NCBI GenBank assembly: GCA_020205615.1
Contig: CM035167.1
Location: 62,003,436-62,067,435 of the forward strand
Source: Panax quinquefolius
Taxonomy: Eukaryota; Streptophyta; Magnoliopsida; Apiales; Araliaceae
Direction: 5' to 3'
DNA length: 64,000 nucleotides
Positions 22,121 through 32,832 of the stretch are shown piece by piece. Each line of letters begins with the position of its first letter. The stretch's first letter is position 1. The notes beneath the pieces were generated by a model that saw only the letters and a list, made by a program, of their open reading frames with translations, searched no databases and was not told where the DNA came from. A program made the position numbers and the translations under genes.

Positions 22121-23399
22121 CGATGATGTCAAGTATACGCATAGAGCCAACTTTAATAGAAAAAGTTAAGGTTGCTCGAGCCACCAATCTCGGAGTGATG
22201 CGTATGAAGAAGAAAGTACAAGAAGGAGCTATTCCTAAGCGAGAATTGATGAAGAAGGAATACTTCGAGTCCACTCTAGACTTTGTGTTCCTAACGACTC
22301 TGATTTGAAGTACAAGATTATGATGGAGGCACACAATACACCATTTGCAATCCATCCTGGAAGTACTAAAATGTATCGTGATCTTCGACATACATTTTGG
22401 TGGAACAATATGAAGAGAGAGATTGCAAAAGTTTATCTCAATGTGTTTAACTTGTCATCATGTAAAGGCGGAGCATCCGGTACCTAAGGGTCCGTTGCAA
22501 CCACTTGAGATTCAAAATGGAAGTGGGAACACATTACCATGGATTTCGTTACGGGTCTTCCTACGGTTTCTCAAGGCATCAATGCTATTTGGGTTATTGT
22601 TGATAGATTAACCAAGTCTGCTCATTTCTTGCCGATACGGGAGACTTATTCCCTTGAACGTCTTGCTAGTATGTACGTGAATGAGATTGTGAGGTTGCAT
22701 GGCATGCCAAGATCCATAGTTTCGGATCGTGACCCAAGATTCACTTCAAGATTTTGGGTTAGCTTGCAAAAAGCTATGGGCGCAGTTTGCGATTTAGTTG
22801 ACGCATACCATCCCCAAACGGACGGACAATCGAGAGAGGACTATTCAAACTCTTGAAGATCTATTAAGACTCGTGTCCTGAGACTTCAAGGGCGGTTGGG
22901 ATAAGTATTTACCATTGGTGGAATTCTCCTACAACAACAATTATCGAGCAAGTATAGGTGTGGCTCCATTCAAGCATTATATGGACGAAAATGTCGTTCT
23001 CAATATATTGGGATGAGGTGGGTGAAGCAACATTGTTGGGACCCGAGTTAGTACGTATGACTACTGAAAAAGATTCAAATGATTCGACAACGTATACAAA
23101 CGGCACAAGATCGACAAAAGAGTTATGCGGATCTTCATCGAAAGGACGTGGAATTTAGTGTAGGGGATCATGTATTGTTGCGAGTTGCTCCATGGAAGGG
23201 AGTTACAAGATTTGGGAAGAGAGGAAAGCTCAATCCACGATTTATTGGTCCATTTCAAATTCTTGACCGAGTAGGAAATGTAGCCTATAGACTTGCGTTA
23301 CCTCCAAGTATGTCTCGTGTTCATAATGTGTTTCACATATCTCGCATTTCAGAAATATGTGAAAGACCCGAACCACGTTATAGAATTAGAACCCTGATT
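22121..23399 (+). pseudogene. A3 integrase
   Basis: Zinc-binding domain about 22317-22480 (HNTPFAIHPGSTKMYRDLRH and, in another frame, CLTCHHVKAEH). Catalytic core 22539-22856: first Asp in MDF (22542-22544), second Asp in SDRDP (22725-22727), then YHPQTDGQS; the catalytic Glu just after is put out of frame by a small insertion. The C-terminal domain 23079-23402 has VGDHVLLRVAPWKGV and RFIGPFQILDRVGNVAYRLA (GPY/F module). Integrase inserts the DNA copy into the chromosome. Confidence 0.85.
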
Positions 23400-23618
23400 T
23401 AAATAGCCAAGACTTAACGTGTGAGGAGGTACTGTCAAGATCTTGGATAGGAAGGAGCATGTCCCTCGCAGAAAGGTCATACCACAAGTTAAAGTTTTGT
23501 GGAGGAATCATGCTATATAGGAAATGACACGGAATTGGAAACGGAAATGAAAGCAAGGTATCCTCACCTTTTCAAACACACAATCACGTCGTCCAATTTC
23601 GAGGACGAAATTTCATAA
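23400..23618 (+). pseudogene. A3 chromodomain
   Basis: Coding for ILDRKEHVPRRKVIPQVKVL then WRNHAI, followed by an in-frame TAG (about 23517) where B1 reads EE, then EMT and, after a shift, ETEMKARYPHLF. The last residues FEDEIS end at TAA 23616-23618. Aromatic and acidic positions fit a plant chromovirus chromodomain. The stop would remove the second half. Confidence 0.8.
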
Positions 23619-23628
23619 GGAGGGAGGT
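23617..23628 (+). promoter_or_regulatory. A3 polypurine tract
   Basis: AAGGAGGGAGGT directly before the 3' LTR start TGTAAGACCCC. It overlaps the pol stop codon by two bases. Confidence 0.88.
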
Positions 23629-24971
23629 TGTAAGACCCCAACTTATTATTAATGAAATTTAATTTTCTCTATTTATTATTTTGAAATAGTAAGGGTTGAT
23701 GTGATTAATGTGGATAGTTAGGGGTAAAATACGCAAATATTTCAAAATAAGCAAGTGGTTATAAAATATTCATTGTTGTCGGGGAATATTCGTTTGGTCG
23801 TGGAATATTAAATGCTTGTCGGGGAATATTAAATGCGACGGTAGCGACCATGTGTGGGCCCCATAACTGAAAAAGCGATTGGATGAAGAAAACGACAAAT
23901 ATAAGTTGGTTAAAAATAACAACAGTAGTTATTACCAAGTAATCTTGTTAAAATACTCGGTGGTTAAAACACGATGAAGCACGGTATTGCACCAATTATT
24001 GATTCTTACGTGAAGAAGGCACTACTCAATAATGGTTACGATAATTACTTATTCAATATTTTATTGAGTTAATAATTGTTTGCGTTGATATTTTATATTG
24101 TTGTTGTTTGAATAATTGTCATTACACAATATTTTTCATTATCGAAACAATAATTCATATTATCCTGAATAATATTATTAGATAACATTATTGGCAATGT
24201 CTAGAAAGTTCTGCCTCTAAGGAGAGGTTTGGTCACCTAATTGCGTGCCAAGAAGGAGAAATTCTTATTGAAAGCCCTCTTTCTTGAACCGCACAGTTGT
24301 CAATATTGTGATTACAGTAATATTATTTGTGAATAATTAATTATTGATTCATATGATGAGGAAAATATTAATTTTATGTGGATATAGATGGAGAAAATTT
24401 TTAATGTGACAATTGTTGAAAATTGAAATTTTATCTTTTCTAATAAAATAATTCATTTAAATATATTATTATATTTTAATAATATAATAATGGTGATATT
24501 TTTACAACGAATGTGGGATATATGAGTATACGAGGAGGAAGAAGAGTATTTTTGTTGCAATAAATGTTTAAAACATGTTAAACATGTCTGTGGGACCCCA
24601 TTTATTGACCGAAATTTGATTATAACTTTATAAAATTGTCCGTTTGTGGATTTTGGTCAATTTCTATTTGGAATTCGGAAAAACTTTCTTCTGCAAAGTT
24701 GTAGAGAATTGAATTTCCTATAAAAACTCACGAGATTCAAATTTTCTGATAAAAGGGCTATTTATTGTGAATTATTGAAGTTCCGAAGATCCGAAATAAT
24801 TGATTTTTGGAAGTTTTAATTATTATTTTAAAGAAAAACGTTTTTTTGCATTTAAGTGGGCTAACATGTGATATTAATTGCTGAAATCAGATCTTCAAAG
24901 ATGGGCTAAGGAAATTTATAATATATATTAATATTTTATTAAATTTTCTGCTTTGGTGTTCTAAGCATTTT

Positions 24972-24983
24972 CCTATAAATAGG
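24972..24983 (+). promoter_or_regulatory. TATA box of A3 LTR
   Basis: CCTATAAATAGG, followed about 35 bp later by GAATTGAAAATCACAC, which is conserved in every chromovirus LTR here and is a likely transcript start region. Confidence 0.75.
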
Positions 24984-25150
24984 GTGTTTAGGTTAGAATT
25001 GAAAATCACACTAGAAACTGAAGTTTTCTCTCTCTATATTATCGAGCGTATTCTTGTGAGTATTTTGAGTATACTTTGAGTATTGTTAGACGGTGCAAGT
25101 TCCTGCAAAGACTATATACCTTAGATTCCAAATAGAAGTACTAATCTTTC

Positions 25151-25159
25151 GAGGTAAGG
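25151..25159 (+). promoter_or_regulatory. Conserved splice-donor-like site in LTR leader
   Basis: GAGGTAAGG is close to the plant 5' splice consensus AG|GTAAGT. It occurs at the same place in all chromovirus LTRs of the window, on the element strand. Use as a donor is inference. Confidence 0.4.
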
Positions 25160-26304
25160 GATGTTATTTTCTTCTCAAATGATATTATTTCTTCAATATC
25201 ATTATGCTGAAATATTGGTTGGAACTTTTTATCAAATTTGGAACTTTTTCATGTTGGGGGTTACTATTCATGAGTTACTATTCACGAGTTACTATTCACG
25301 AGTACTATTCATGAAACGTGAAGATATTTTTTTGGAATTTCTATCTTTTGGTGTCGGAGTTACTATTCACGTATACTGCACTATTCAATTTAAAAATAAA
25401 ATTTCTTCTTTTTGTCCAAAATATCTATTCGGATACTAGTTTTGATTGTATCCATGTTTTGATCATTCTTGAATTTTACACCACTATGATTATTTTTGAG
25501 GTATTTTTGAACATGGATAAAATAAAAGTACTGAATCCTTAATCCTTAATCCTTGTCATTTTGTTTCACTTTGGATTCGTTTCTTTAAAAAATATTTTTC
25601 ATCATCCTCGGTCTTAAATGATGATATTATGGAATATCTTTGGCACGTAGTGCAAAGATGAATGATTTCTGAAGAATATATTTGGCCCAGTAGTGCAAAG
25701 ATGAACATGTGTTTAGATGAACATGACCAATCGATGAATATCTTTGGCTGTGTGAGTGCAAAGATGAATATTTGATTCCGATATATATATTGGTTGATGT
25801 TACGGGGATAAAGATAGAGCGATGAACTTTTAAATTCATACATAGAAGATAGTAGTTTGCATTCTCTACTTAACTCTTCTAATGAATTATTATTTCATTG
25901 CGAATATTGATTTAAAATTTATTGTCTATTGTATTCTATTAGATTTTTCCTGTTGAAGACTAACGATAATTTGTTGTATATTATCTTAGTCATAATATTC
26001 TTTCTTGGGCTAGTTGAGCTCACCCTTTTCCTTTTTGTTCCATTTTTTCTTCTCGGGAGGCGAGAATATAAGCGAGTGCGAGTCGGGTATGGAATGAAGG
26101 TTTTAGAAAGGATTGTTAAGTAGTCCTCACCATTTTTGTAAAATAATGTATCAATAAATGTGATGAGGATTTATTTGAGTATAGATATTGTCTAGAAGAT
26201 AATATTTGTATTCAAACTCACGCTTTCTTTGTTGTAATAATAAAGTTGTAGTTGTTTCTGTACCATGTATTGACAACTCAGAATAGGTGATGTATACCTA
26301 TTTT

Positions 26305-26868
26305 AATTTATCCAATTTTGAATAAAATAAACTATTTTATTTTAATCAAAATCTTTAATCAAAATAAACTCCTTTATTTTAATTAATTATGGAATCCAAT
26401 TCCATGTAAAAAAAAAACTTTTATTAAAGGAAACACAAATTTTTTTTTCTATTCACAAATAAATTCCTTTATTTTGAATAATATGAAATCTTATTTCATA
26501 TCTAAATAAACTCCTTTATTTAAGGAAAGACCGATTCTTTTTCTATTCACAAATAAACTCCTTTATTTTGAATAATATGAAATCTATTTCATATCTAAAT
26601 AAACTCCTTTATTTAAGGAAACATATAATCCAATTTCAACTCCAATTAGTTATCATGGAATCCAATTCCAACTCTAATTAGTTAGCATGAAATTTAATTT
26701 TAAAATTAAAATAAACTTTATATTTTAATATAAAAATAAATTTTTATTTTAATAATAAAATAAAATTTTTATTTTAATAATAAAATTATTAAGAATATTA
26801 TATATATATATATAATAATAAAACAAAACCGTTATTTTATTATATATATAATAAAACCGTATATATAT

Positions 26869-26926
<58 letters not shown>

Positions 26927-27258
26927 GACTTCCTCGATTTCAAATTAGATCATAAAAAAAAAATGTATGTTTCTTTCATGAAAAAAAAAACCGTGAGCCA
27001 CATGATATTAAAACATTTTTGTAGGAATGTTATTAGACTTTGATTCAAGTCATATGATATAAGCAACGTGAAGCTCCTCCCTTTTTTTAAAATGGCGGTA
27101 ATGCGATTTCGCGAGTTACAGGAAAAAAAAATGTACCGCGAATTTTTTATTTTTTTTATTTAAATTTTATACAATAAAATTATGCCCAAATAAATTGTTC
27201 TAAACACATATCAACATACATATTAAATTAAAACAATTAATAATTCGCATAAAGGTTT
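26305..27258 (-). other. Copia-1 5' leader, minus-strand copy
   Basis: Matches the start of the leader of the plus-strand Copia-1 (52513-53285) in inverse orientation. It is AT-rich and non-coding. It carries hairpins of the form AAATAAA-CTCC-TTTATTT on the plus strand (26361-26380, 26504-26521, 26551-26568, 26597-26614), that is GGAG loops on the element strand, and a (TA)n run at about 26872-26923. It is cut at 26305 by the A3 LTR end. Confidence 0.75.
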
Positions 27259-27271
27259 GGCTCTGATACCA
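27259..27271 (-). promoter_or_regulatory. Copia-1 primer-binding site, minus-strand copy
   Basis: Minus strand TGGTATCAGAGCC, one base after the LTR end CCTAACA. It is a full match to the common initiator-Met primer site. The plus-strand Copia-1 copy has lost this site. Confidence 0.88.
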
Positions 27272-27272
27272 C

Positions 27273-29155
27273 TGTTAGGTTTGTAATATTCATGAAAGCA
27301 ATCAAATTGCATAAATAAGCGGAAGCGTGTAAAAATCAGAGTTTAAAAATTTTACAAACCATATACCCGGATCACCCTTTATGCACAATTATTAATTAAA
27401 CGAAAAAGATAACGAATAAGAATCATACCCTTGAAGATCGAGCTTCCTTAGGTACAAGTTCACCTCCAATCCTTTTCGCGTTCAACTTGAATCCACCGGG
27501 TTTAGTTCCTTCCTTTGATCAACGTTAGCCACCCAAGTGTTTGGCCTCTAGAGGTGATCCACCAAGGAAGAAGAAGGATTTAAGAAGATGGGTATTTGGC
27601 TCAAACCCTAGTTTTTATCTCTATAGAAAGGAATGTATTCTCCAACAATTGGAATTATTACGTATTTGTAAAAGTCAACAACCCCATCACCCATAATAAG
27701 ACTCCTCTTATTTATAGATGTGGGCAACCCACCTTAACAATTAAGGAATTGAGTTTTATTTAATTAATTAAATTCTTTTAATTAATTAAGCTCCCTAATC
27801 TTATTAGGGATAATTAATTAAACTCCTTTAACTAATTTTCCTTCCTAATCCAATTAGAATAAATGAGAGTACTTATATTAAATTAATTCCTAAACTCTTT
27901 TAGAAATTAAAATAATAATAATAATTGTAATAATATTAATAAGACTCCTCTTATTAATTTATATTTAATATTTCTAAAATATTAAATAATAAATATTAAG
28001 CTATTTAATTTATTCTATCATCATAGATTAAATTAAATATACATAACATATTATTACGATTATGCCATTAACTTCTTAAATAATTATTCTTCCTTTTATG
28101 GTGTGACCCTTTAGGTTCTCCATATTAAACCTATTGTGAATAAATCAATTACAACAATTCTAATTTTATTTAAATAAATAAATTAAATAATTAATTTATT
28201 TAAATAAATAATATTTATTCTACAATAGGATAAGCCTCCCCTAGCGATCAACGACTTTCCGGATTATATAGATTTCAACATTAATCATAAAAGAACCTTT
28301 GAGTAAATAGTTACCGTCTGATTCAATCCTTCCACCATACAATGTCCCAATTAAATATAAGACATGGAATTACTGTCAAGTCTTATTTTATTTAATTATA
28401 TGTATTTCGATCCTTAAATGCACAACTCCAAATAATGCAAATTAGAAACTCTTTTCTAATTTCATTCTGCCTTGGCCAAGGACTACTGGGTCGTCATTTA
28501 TCGAATCACATAGGACATTTCTCTTCTTTTATTAGAAGTGGTAGATTCTTTATTGATCATATATTATCTCCATGTACAACTTGTTATACCCAAGCATACC
28601 CTTTGATATACCCTAAGGGTCTTAAGGAATAAGTCAAAGTATAACTCATCATACACAAGATACTATGATGATCTCAAGTCCAAGGATCACTTGTACTACT
28701 ATCACTATAGGAATTCCTATTGACAGGCAAGTAAAACTCCATTAGGTATTCCTTAGCGAGCCACGTTCAGTGAACTTATTCTCTAATAAGCACCTACATA
28801 CTTGCTTTAGTGTCTCCACACAAATGATCATGAGATCAATCATCCTCATCCAATGAGCAAGTAACGTATGTACCAATCTATCCAGATTCACTAATCCCCA
28901 ATTTAGTAATCCAATGATTGGGAACTATTTTAGTTTTAAGCTTTCTAAGAATTTAGATCTCATTAGAATGATCATCATCATTATTCTAAAAGCATTGCTT
29001 AAAACTATGGGTTTATCACATATTATAAAACAACATCATGTAGATAATTAAAAGCCTTTAATAAATTAATACTTTTTATTAATAAATGAATAAGATTGTT
29101 ACAAAGTATATGCTTTATCATCAAACATGATTGGCTTGTGTGCATATTACTTTCA
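27273..29155 (-). repeat. Copia-1 5' LTR, minus-strand copy
   Basis: 1883 bp, TGTTAGG to CTTTCA on the plus strand; on the element strand it runs TGAAAGTAATATGC to AACCTAACA. Very similar by eye to both LTRs of the plus-strand Copia-1 (50694-52513, 58629-60480). No polypurine tract lies at 29156, as expected for a 5' LTR facing genomic flank. Confidence 0.88.
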
Positions 29156-29892
29156 GTTAAAACCTTTAGATCACCCATATCCATAACTGAAACGATGTTA
29201 TAGCCGGTCAAACAAGCGTTGACCATCACAACAATATGAGGATTCTGGGTAAACCAGAATCTTCAAAGGCAGTTCTTGACTACAAGTTTGACCGGTCCTT
29301 TTCTCTTAGATTCGGTGTTTTTATGATGTTCCTAAGTTATGATATTATACATGGACACCTCGACTATACCTGTGAATTAATAGATCACATAAATCATTCC
29401 TGGAATCAAAGATATAAGGCTACTAAGTAGGCATCTTCGCACTGTTTGAGTTTCTGGAAAACCCAGAAACTCAAGAACAGCTCTGACATGATTTTCTAAT
29501 GGTTAGATCTTGTTGTGATCATGTATTTTGTCTATGAACTCGATTAGTAATGGTAATATTACACATATACTACAATAATAACACATTATCTGGCCAGAAA
29601 ATCTAAACAAACAAAATCGAAATCGGTCCAAACTCATACCACAACCCAAGCGGCGATGATGAAGATCTAGGCAGCCAAGAACATCAAGAACAAGTCTGAC
29701 AATGTTTTCTGTAGCTTAGATCTCACAGATTAGTTATGTTTTGGCCATGAATCTTGATTAAGCTTGTAGTGTGTTGATAATACTACAACATTAGTGGAAA
29801 ACCGATCCCAGAAATAATCAACTACACTGTTTTAATTGAGGTCAAACTAGTAACTGTTTAGCGACTTATGAATATCTGGGTTAGTGAAGAAC
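29156..29892. other. Flank without recognisable element or gene
   Basis: No LTR, domain or long open frame recognised. It contains hairpins at 29242-29260, 29446-29474 and 29589-29598 built on TTCTGG/CCAGAA, and a diverged direct repeat of about 75 bp (near 29474-29545 and 29683-29760) sharing TCTGACA, TTAGATCT and ATGAA-CTYGATTA. It may be low-copy flank or an old element end. Confidence 0.5.
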
Positions 29893-29922
29893 ACCTATAG
29901 TGACAGTTTTGTCACTATAGGT
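29893..29922. repeat. Perfect 13-bp inverted repeat, CACTA-like
   Basis: ACCTATAGTGACA, a 4-base loop GTTT, then TGTCACTATAGGT. The inner CACTATAGG with a nearby TAGCGACAG (29929) resembles the terminus and subterminal repeats of plant CACTA transposons. Only one such junction is seen, with no transposase. Confidence 0.45.
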
Positions 29923-31635
29923 ACCTTTTAGCGACAGATAAATTAGAAAATAATTATTTTAATTAAATAAAATGAAATAAATAGATTTTAATTATTAAAA
30001 AATACATAATAAATAATGAAAAATTATTTTATATTACGAAAAATAGTTTTTAATTATTTAAAGTATATTTCATAAATATTTAATATTTTTGGAATATAAA
30101 TGGTATTTAATTTATTTAATTATAATATTAAATAAATTATTTAAAAATAATTTTAATTCATGAAAAATCATGAAAAATTATATTATGATATTAGAAAATA
30201 TTTTAAGTTATTTTTGATGACTTTTAATATTTTGTAATGAAATTCATTAATTAATCAATATTAATGGTAATTAGTTTATTTAATAAATATATTAAATAAA
30301 TTAAGGAAAAATAGAATTAATGGTTTATAAATCATATAAAATGATTTAAGTATTATAAAAATATTTTAAGTTATAAAATTTAACTTTTGATATTTTGTCA
30401 TGAAAATATTAATATTTTAATATTAATTGCAATTATCGGATAATGAATTCAAGTGTTTAAAAATCATATTTAAATGATTTTAAAGTATTAAAAATACTTT
30501 ATGATATTATAAATATATTATAATATTATGACATGTATTTCATTAATATTTGATAATAAATAAATATTAATGATAAAAGAATTATGTGGTATTTAATTTA
30601 TTTAAATACGATATTAATGATCAAAAATTTATGATAAATAGTAATAATTATTTTAAAATTATTACGAGCTTACGAAAAATATTTCAACTATTAATAACAT
30701 TATTTAAGATAATTGTTAAGTGTTAAGTCAGAGTTTAATTGAACTTAGACTCGATAAAAGTCCGACTAGACCGTCGGGACGTTAGAACTTTGTCGAACTC
30801 AAGTTAGACTGAAATAGGTTGATCTGATACTGAGTCTTATGTGTGTTATAGACTGATAGGGTTATGTGTTATGTGTTTAGGTTATTCTATGTTTATATAT
30901 ATAGTAGTATTATATTGTGATGATATTATGCTAATATTGGAGATCTATATTACTAATATTAGGTCTTCTGATAAAGCGTTATAATTTGCATTGCGGTAAT
31001 CAACGATTCAGGCAAGTTTGTTTTACTTAACTCTACTAAGAGTTGTCTCATTCGGATATGCGTATGGTTAATCATTGTTGATTGCCATGTATAATTGTAC
31101 TCTGTACATATTGTATGTATAAGTCAGGTATGAAAGGCTGATCACCTTCATTACCAGTTGGTTTCAGATATATTTGTTCATGTATAATACTTGTTCAGTC
31201 ATAAATTTATTCCTGCTAGTTCACAATTATATTGTTAAATTATAGCCAGCCAATTATTCAAATCATTTCAATCATGATATATCGTTATATTATTGAACTT
31301 AAACTTGATGGGCAATCCTTATGCTCACGCTTGCTATATCATGATAAAACATTGCAGATTAAGGCGAATGCGTCAGATACAAGGAAAGGTCCAAGACAGT
31401 TCCAGCTTTAGTTTACGTATGCGATTAGTTTTGTAATAGTAATGTATGATGATGTTGTTATATGTTAGAAAAGTTATGAATTGTGTATAAGTTAAGGTTA
31501 CTCAACCTTAGGGAAAAGTATGTAAGTTTAATGTATAAACAATTTATGTTTATATCTTCCGCAAATAGTAATAGTTGTATAGAATGATCGAACCGGATCC
31601 GAGGTGATTTGGGACTTGGATTTGGGGTCGTCACA
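29923..31635 (+). repeat. AT-rich LTR-like block
   Basis: Very AT-rich from 29940 to 30720, then more balanced. A TATA-like TTTATATATATAG lies near 30892 and the block ends GGGGTCGTCACA, resembling other Gypsy LTR ends. What follows at 31636 is not a primer site, so this may be a 3' or solo LTR of a separate Gypsy family. The 5' boundary is not resolved. Confidence 0.45.
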
Positions 31636-32817
31636 GTTTTTGATCCTAAGATCACATCCAACACCAGGTTCAATGGTATTAATAACTCCATCGTTTTACC
31701 ACCCTTGCATCGAATGCACAGATGATATAAAATTCATTTTGAATATTTTAAATCAATTTTTGTCTAGCCGAAGCAATTAGCATAGACATACAAAGAATAG
31801 CTCTTTTTAAAAATTATATTGATTCCAAAAGTTGAACCAATTCTTTCCTTTTCAAAGTACATATCAGCACGAGTTTAATAAAGTTCAAAATCTAGCATAG
31901 CTAGATGACTTGGAATATCCTATTTCTCCATCTTCTTCCATTGTCTTACTGCGACAATACTTAATCTTCTCTAACACCTTCAATACTAAGCTTACTGAAA
32001 ACAACTCATTTTCAGTCTAAACATTCCTATACCTTAGTACAGTCTATCAACTTACCATACATTATGAGTTCAGGAACTTTCCACAATAATATGAGTTTAA
32101 GAACTCTCCGATGCACTATAAAGGCGTCCATTCACGAGACGCTTCTAAAACATACCATATTATGATGAGTCACGAACTTACCATAAGTATGAGTTTCAAG
32201 AACTCAGATCTACCTTATCGTTTCTCTACCTATCAAGTATATACATGAGAAAAGATTCACCTTCTCATCTTATACATCTTGATAAGCGCGACCAATCCCA
32301 ATGATTATCACTACTGAAGCTAAGTGATTGTAGAACCAAACACAATTCCCCTTATACGAAAAATTGGTTAACTCGACCTTCCGAATCGATATAAGGAGCT
32401 AAGCAGTTGTTACACCAAGAACAATTCTCCGCCAATACAAAGAATTGTTCAACTTAACAACTATATCCCATAAGAAGCTAAGTGGTTCTACAACCACGTA
32501 TAATTTCCTCGCCCATACAAGGAATCATACAACTTAGTTGCTGATATGAGTCCTCAATTAAAATTTTACAACTCCTAAATCTCTTTCTACTTAATACGAA
32601 TATTCTTTAATTCATATACTATCCTTCATAACTCAATCTAAGTTCTTCTTCCCGTACTACTTCATAGTACCCTTCATTCATAGCATTTGCTATAAATCAT
32701 TCATCGTTTAACAGCTCATATGTTACTACGAGTCACTATGATCACGTGGTGATCTTCTTATCCTTCTCTCTACGATTATAGTCTTAGGTACTCCTACCTA
32801 AAGTTTATAACCTATCA
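31636..32817 (-). other. Leader/internal fragment of Gypsy C5
   Basis: Lies downstream (element strand) of the C5 primer-binding site. No domain or long frame is visible. The part nearest the primer site has short recurring phrases such as AAGCTAAGTG next to TTGTA and CAACCA (32320-32500). The lower boundary with the block ending at 31635 is unclear. Confidence 0.45.
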
Positions 32818-32831
32818 GCTCTAATACCAAC
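32818..32831 (-). promoter_or_regulatory. C5 primer-binding site
   Basis: Minus strand GTTGGTATTAGAGC, one transition away from the initiator-Met site TGGTATCAGAGC, next to the LTR end GGGGCGTTATA. Confidence 0.65.
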
Positions 32832-32832
32832 T

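Larger units (their letters stand above)
18159..26304 (+). mobile_element. Chromovirus A3, Ty3/Gypsy, plus strand
   Basis: The most complete chromovirus here: partial 5' LTR, primer-binding site, gag, protease, reverse transcriptase, RNase H, integrase, chromodomain, polypurine tract and 3' LTR. The internal region is 4.8 kb. All expected domains are recognisable but split by many frameshifts. The 3' LTR lacks its last 12 or so bases (GGGGGCGTCACA) and abuts Copia-1 leader sequence at 26305. Confidence 0.88.
23629..26304 (+). repeat. A3 3' LTR
   Basis: 2676 bp from TGTAAGACCCC to a truncated end at CTATTTT. TATA box 24972-24983, splice-donor-like GAGGTAAGG 25151-25159, 14-bp array about 25258-25320 and hairpin array about 25631-25770. 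Its promoter-distal part matches the 5' LTR fragment 18159-18854. Confidence 0.88.

Noticed and set aside
27259..27271. tRNA-like sequence
   Set aside because: Only the 13 bases complementary to the 3' end of initiator-Met tRNA are present, next to an LTR; this is a primer-binding site and not a tRNA gene.
29156..29892. Possible cellular gene between elements
   Set aside because: No open frame over 70 codons, no recognisable protein similarity and no exon-like structure could be supported.
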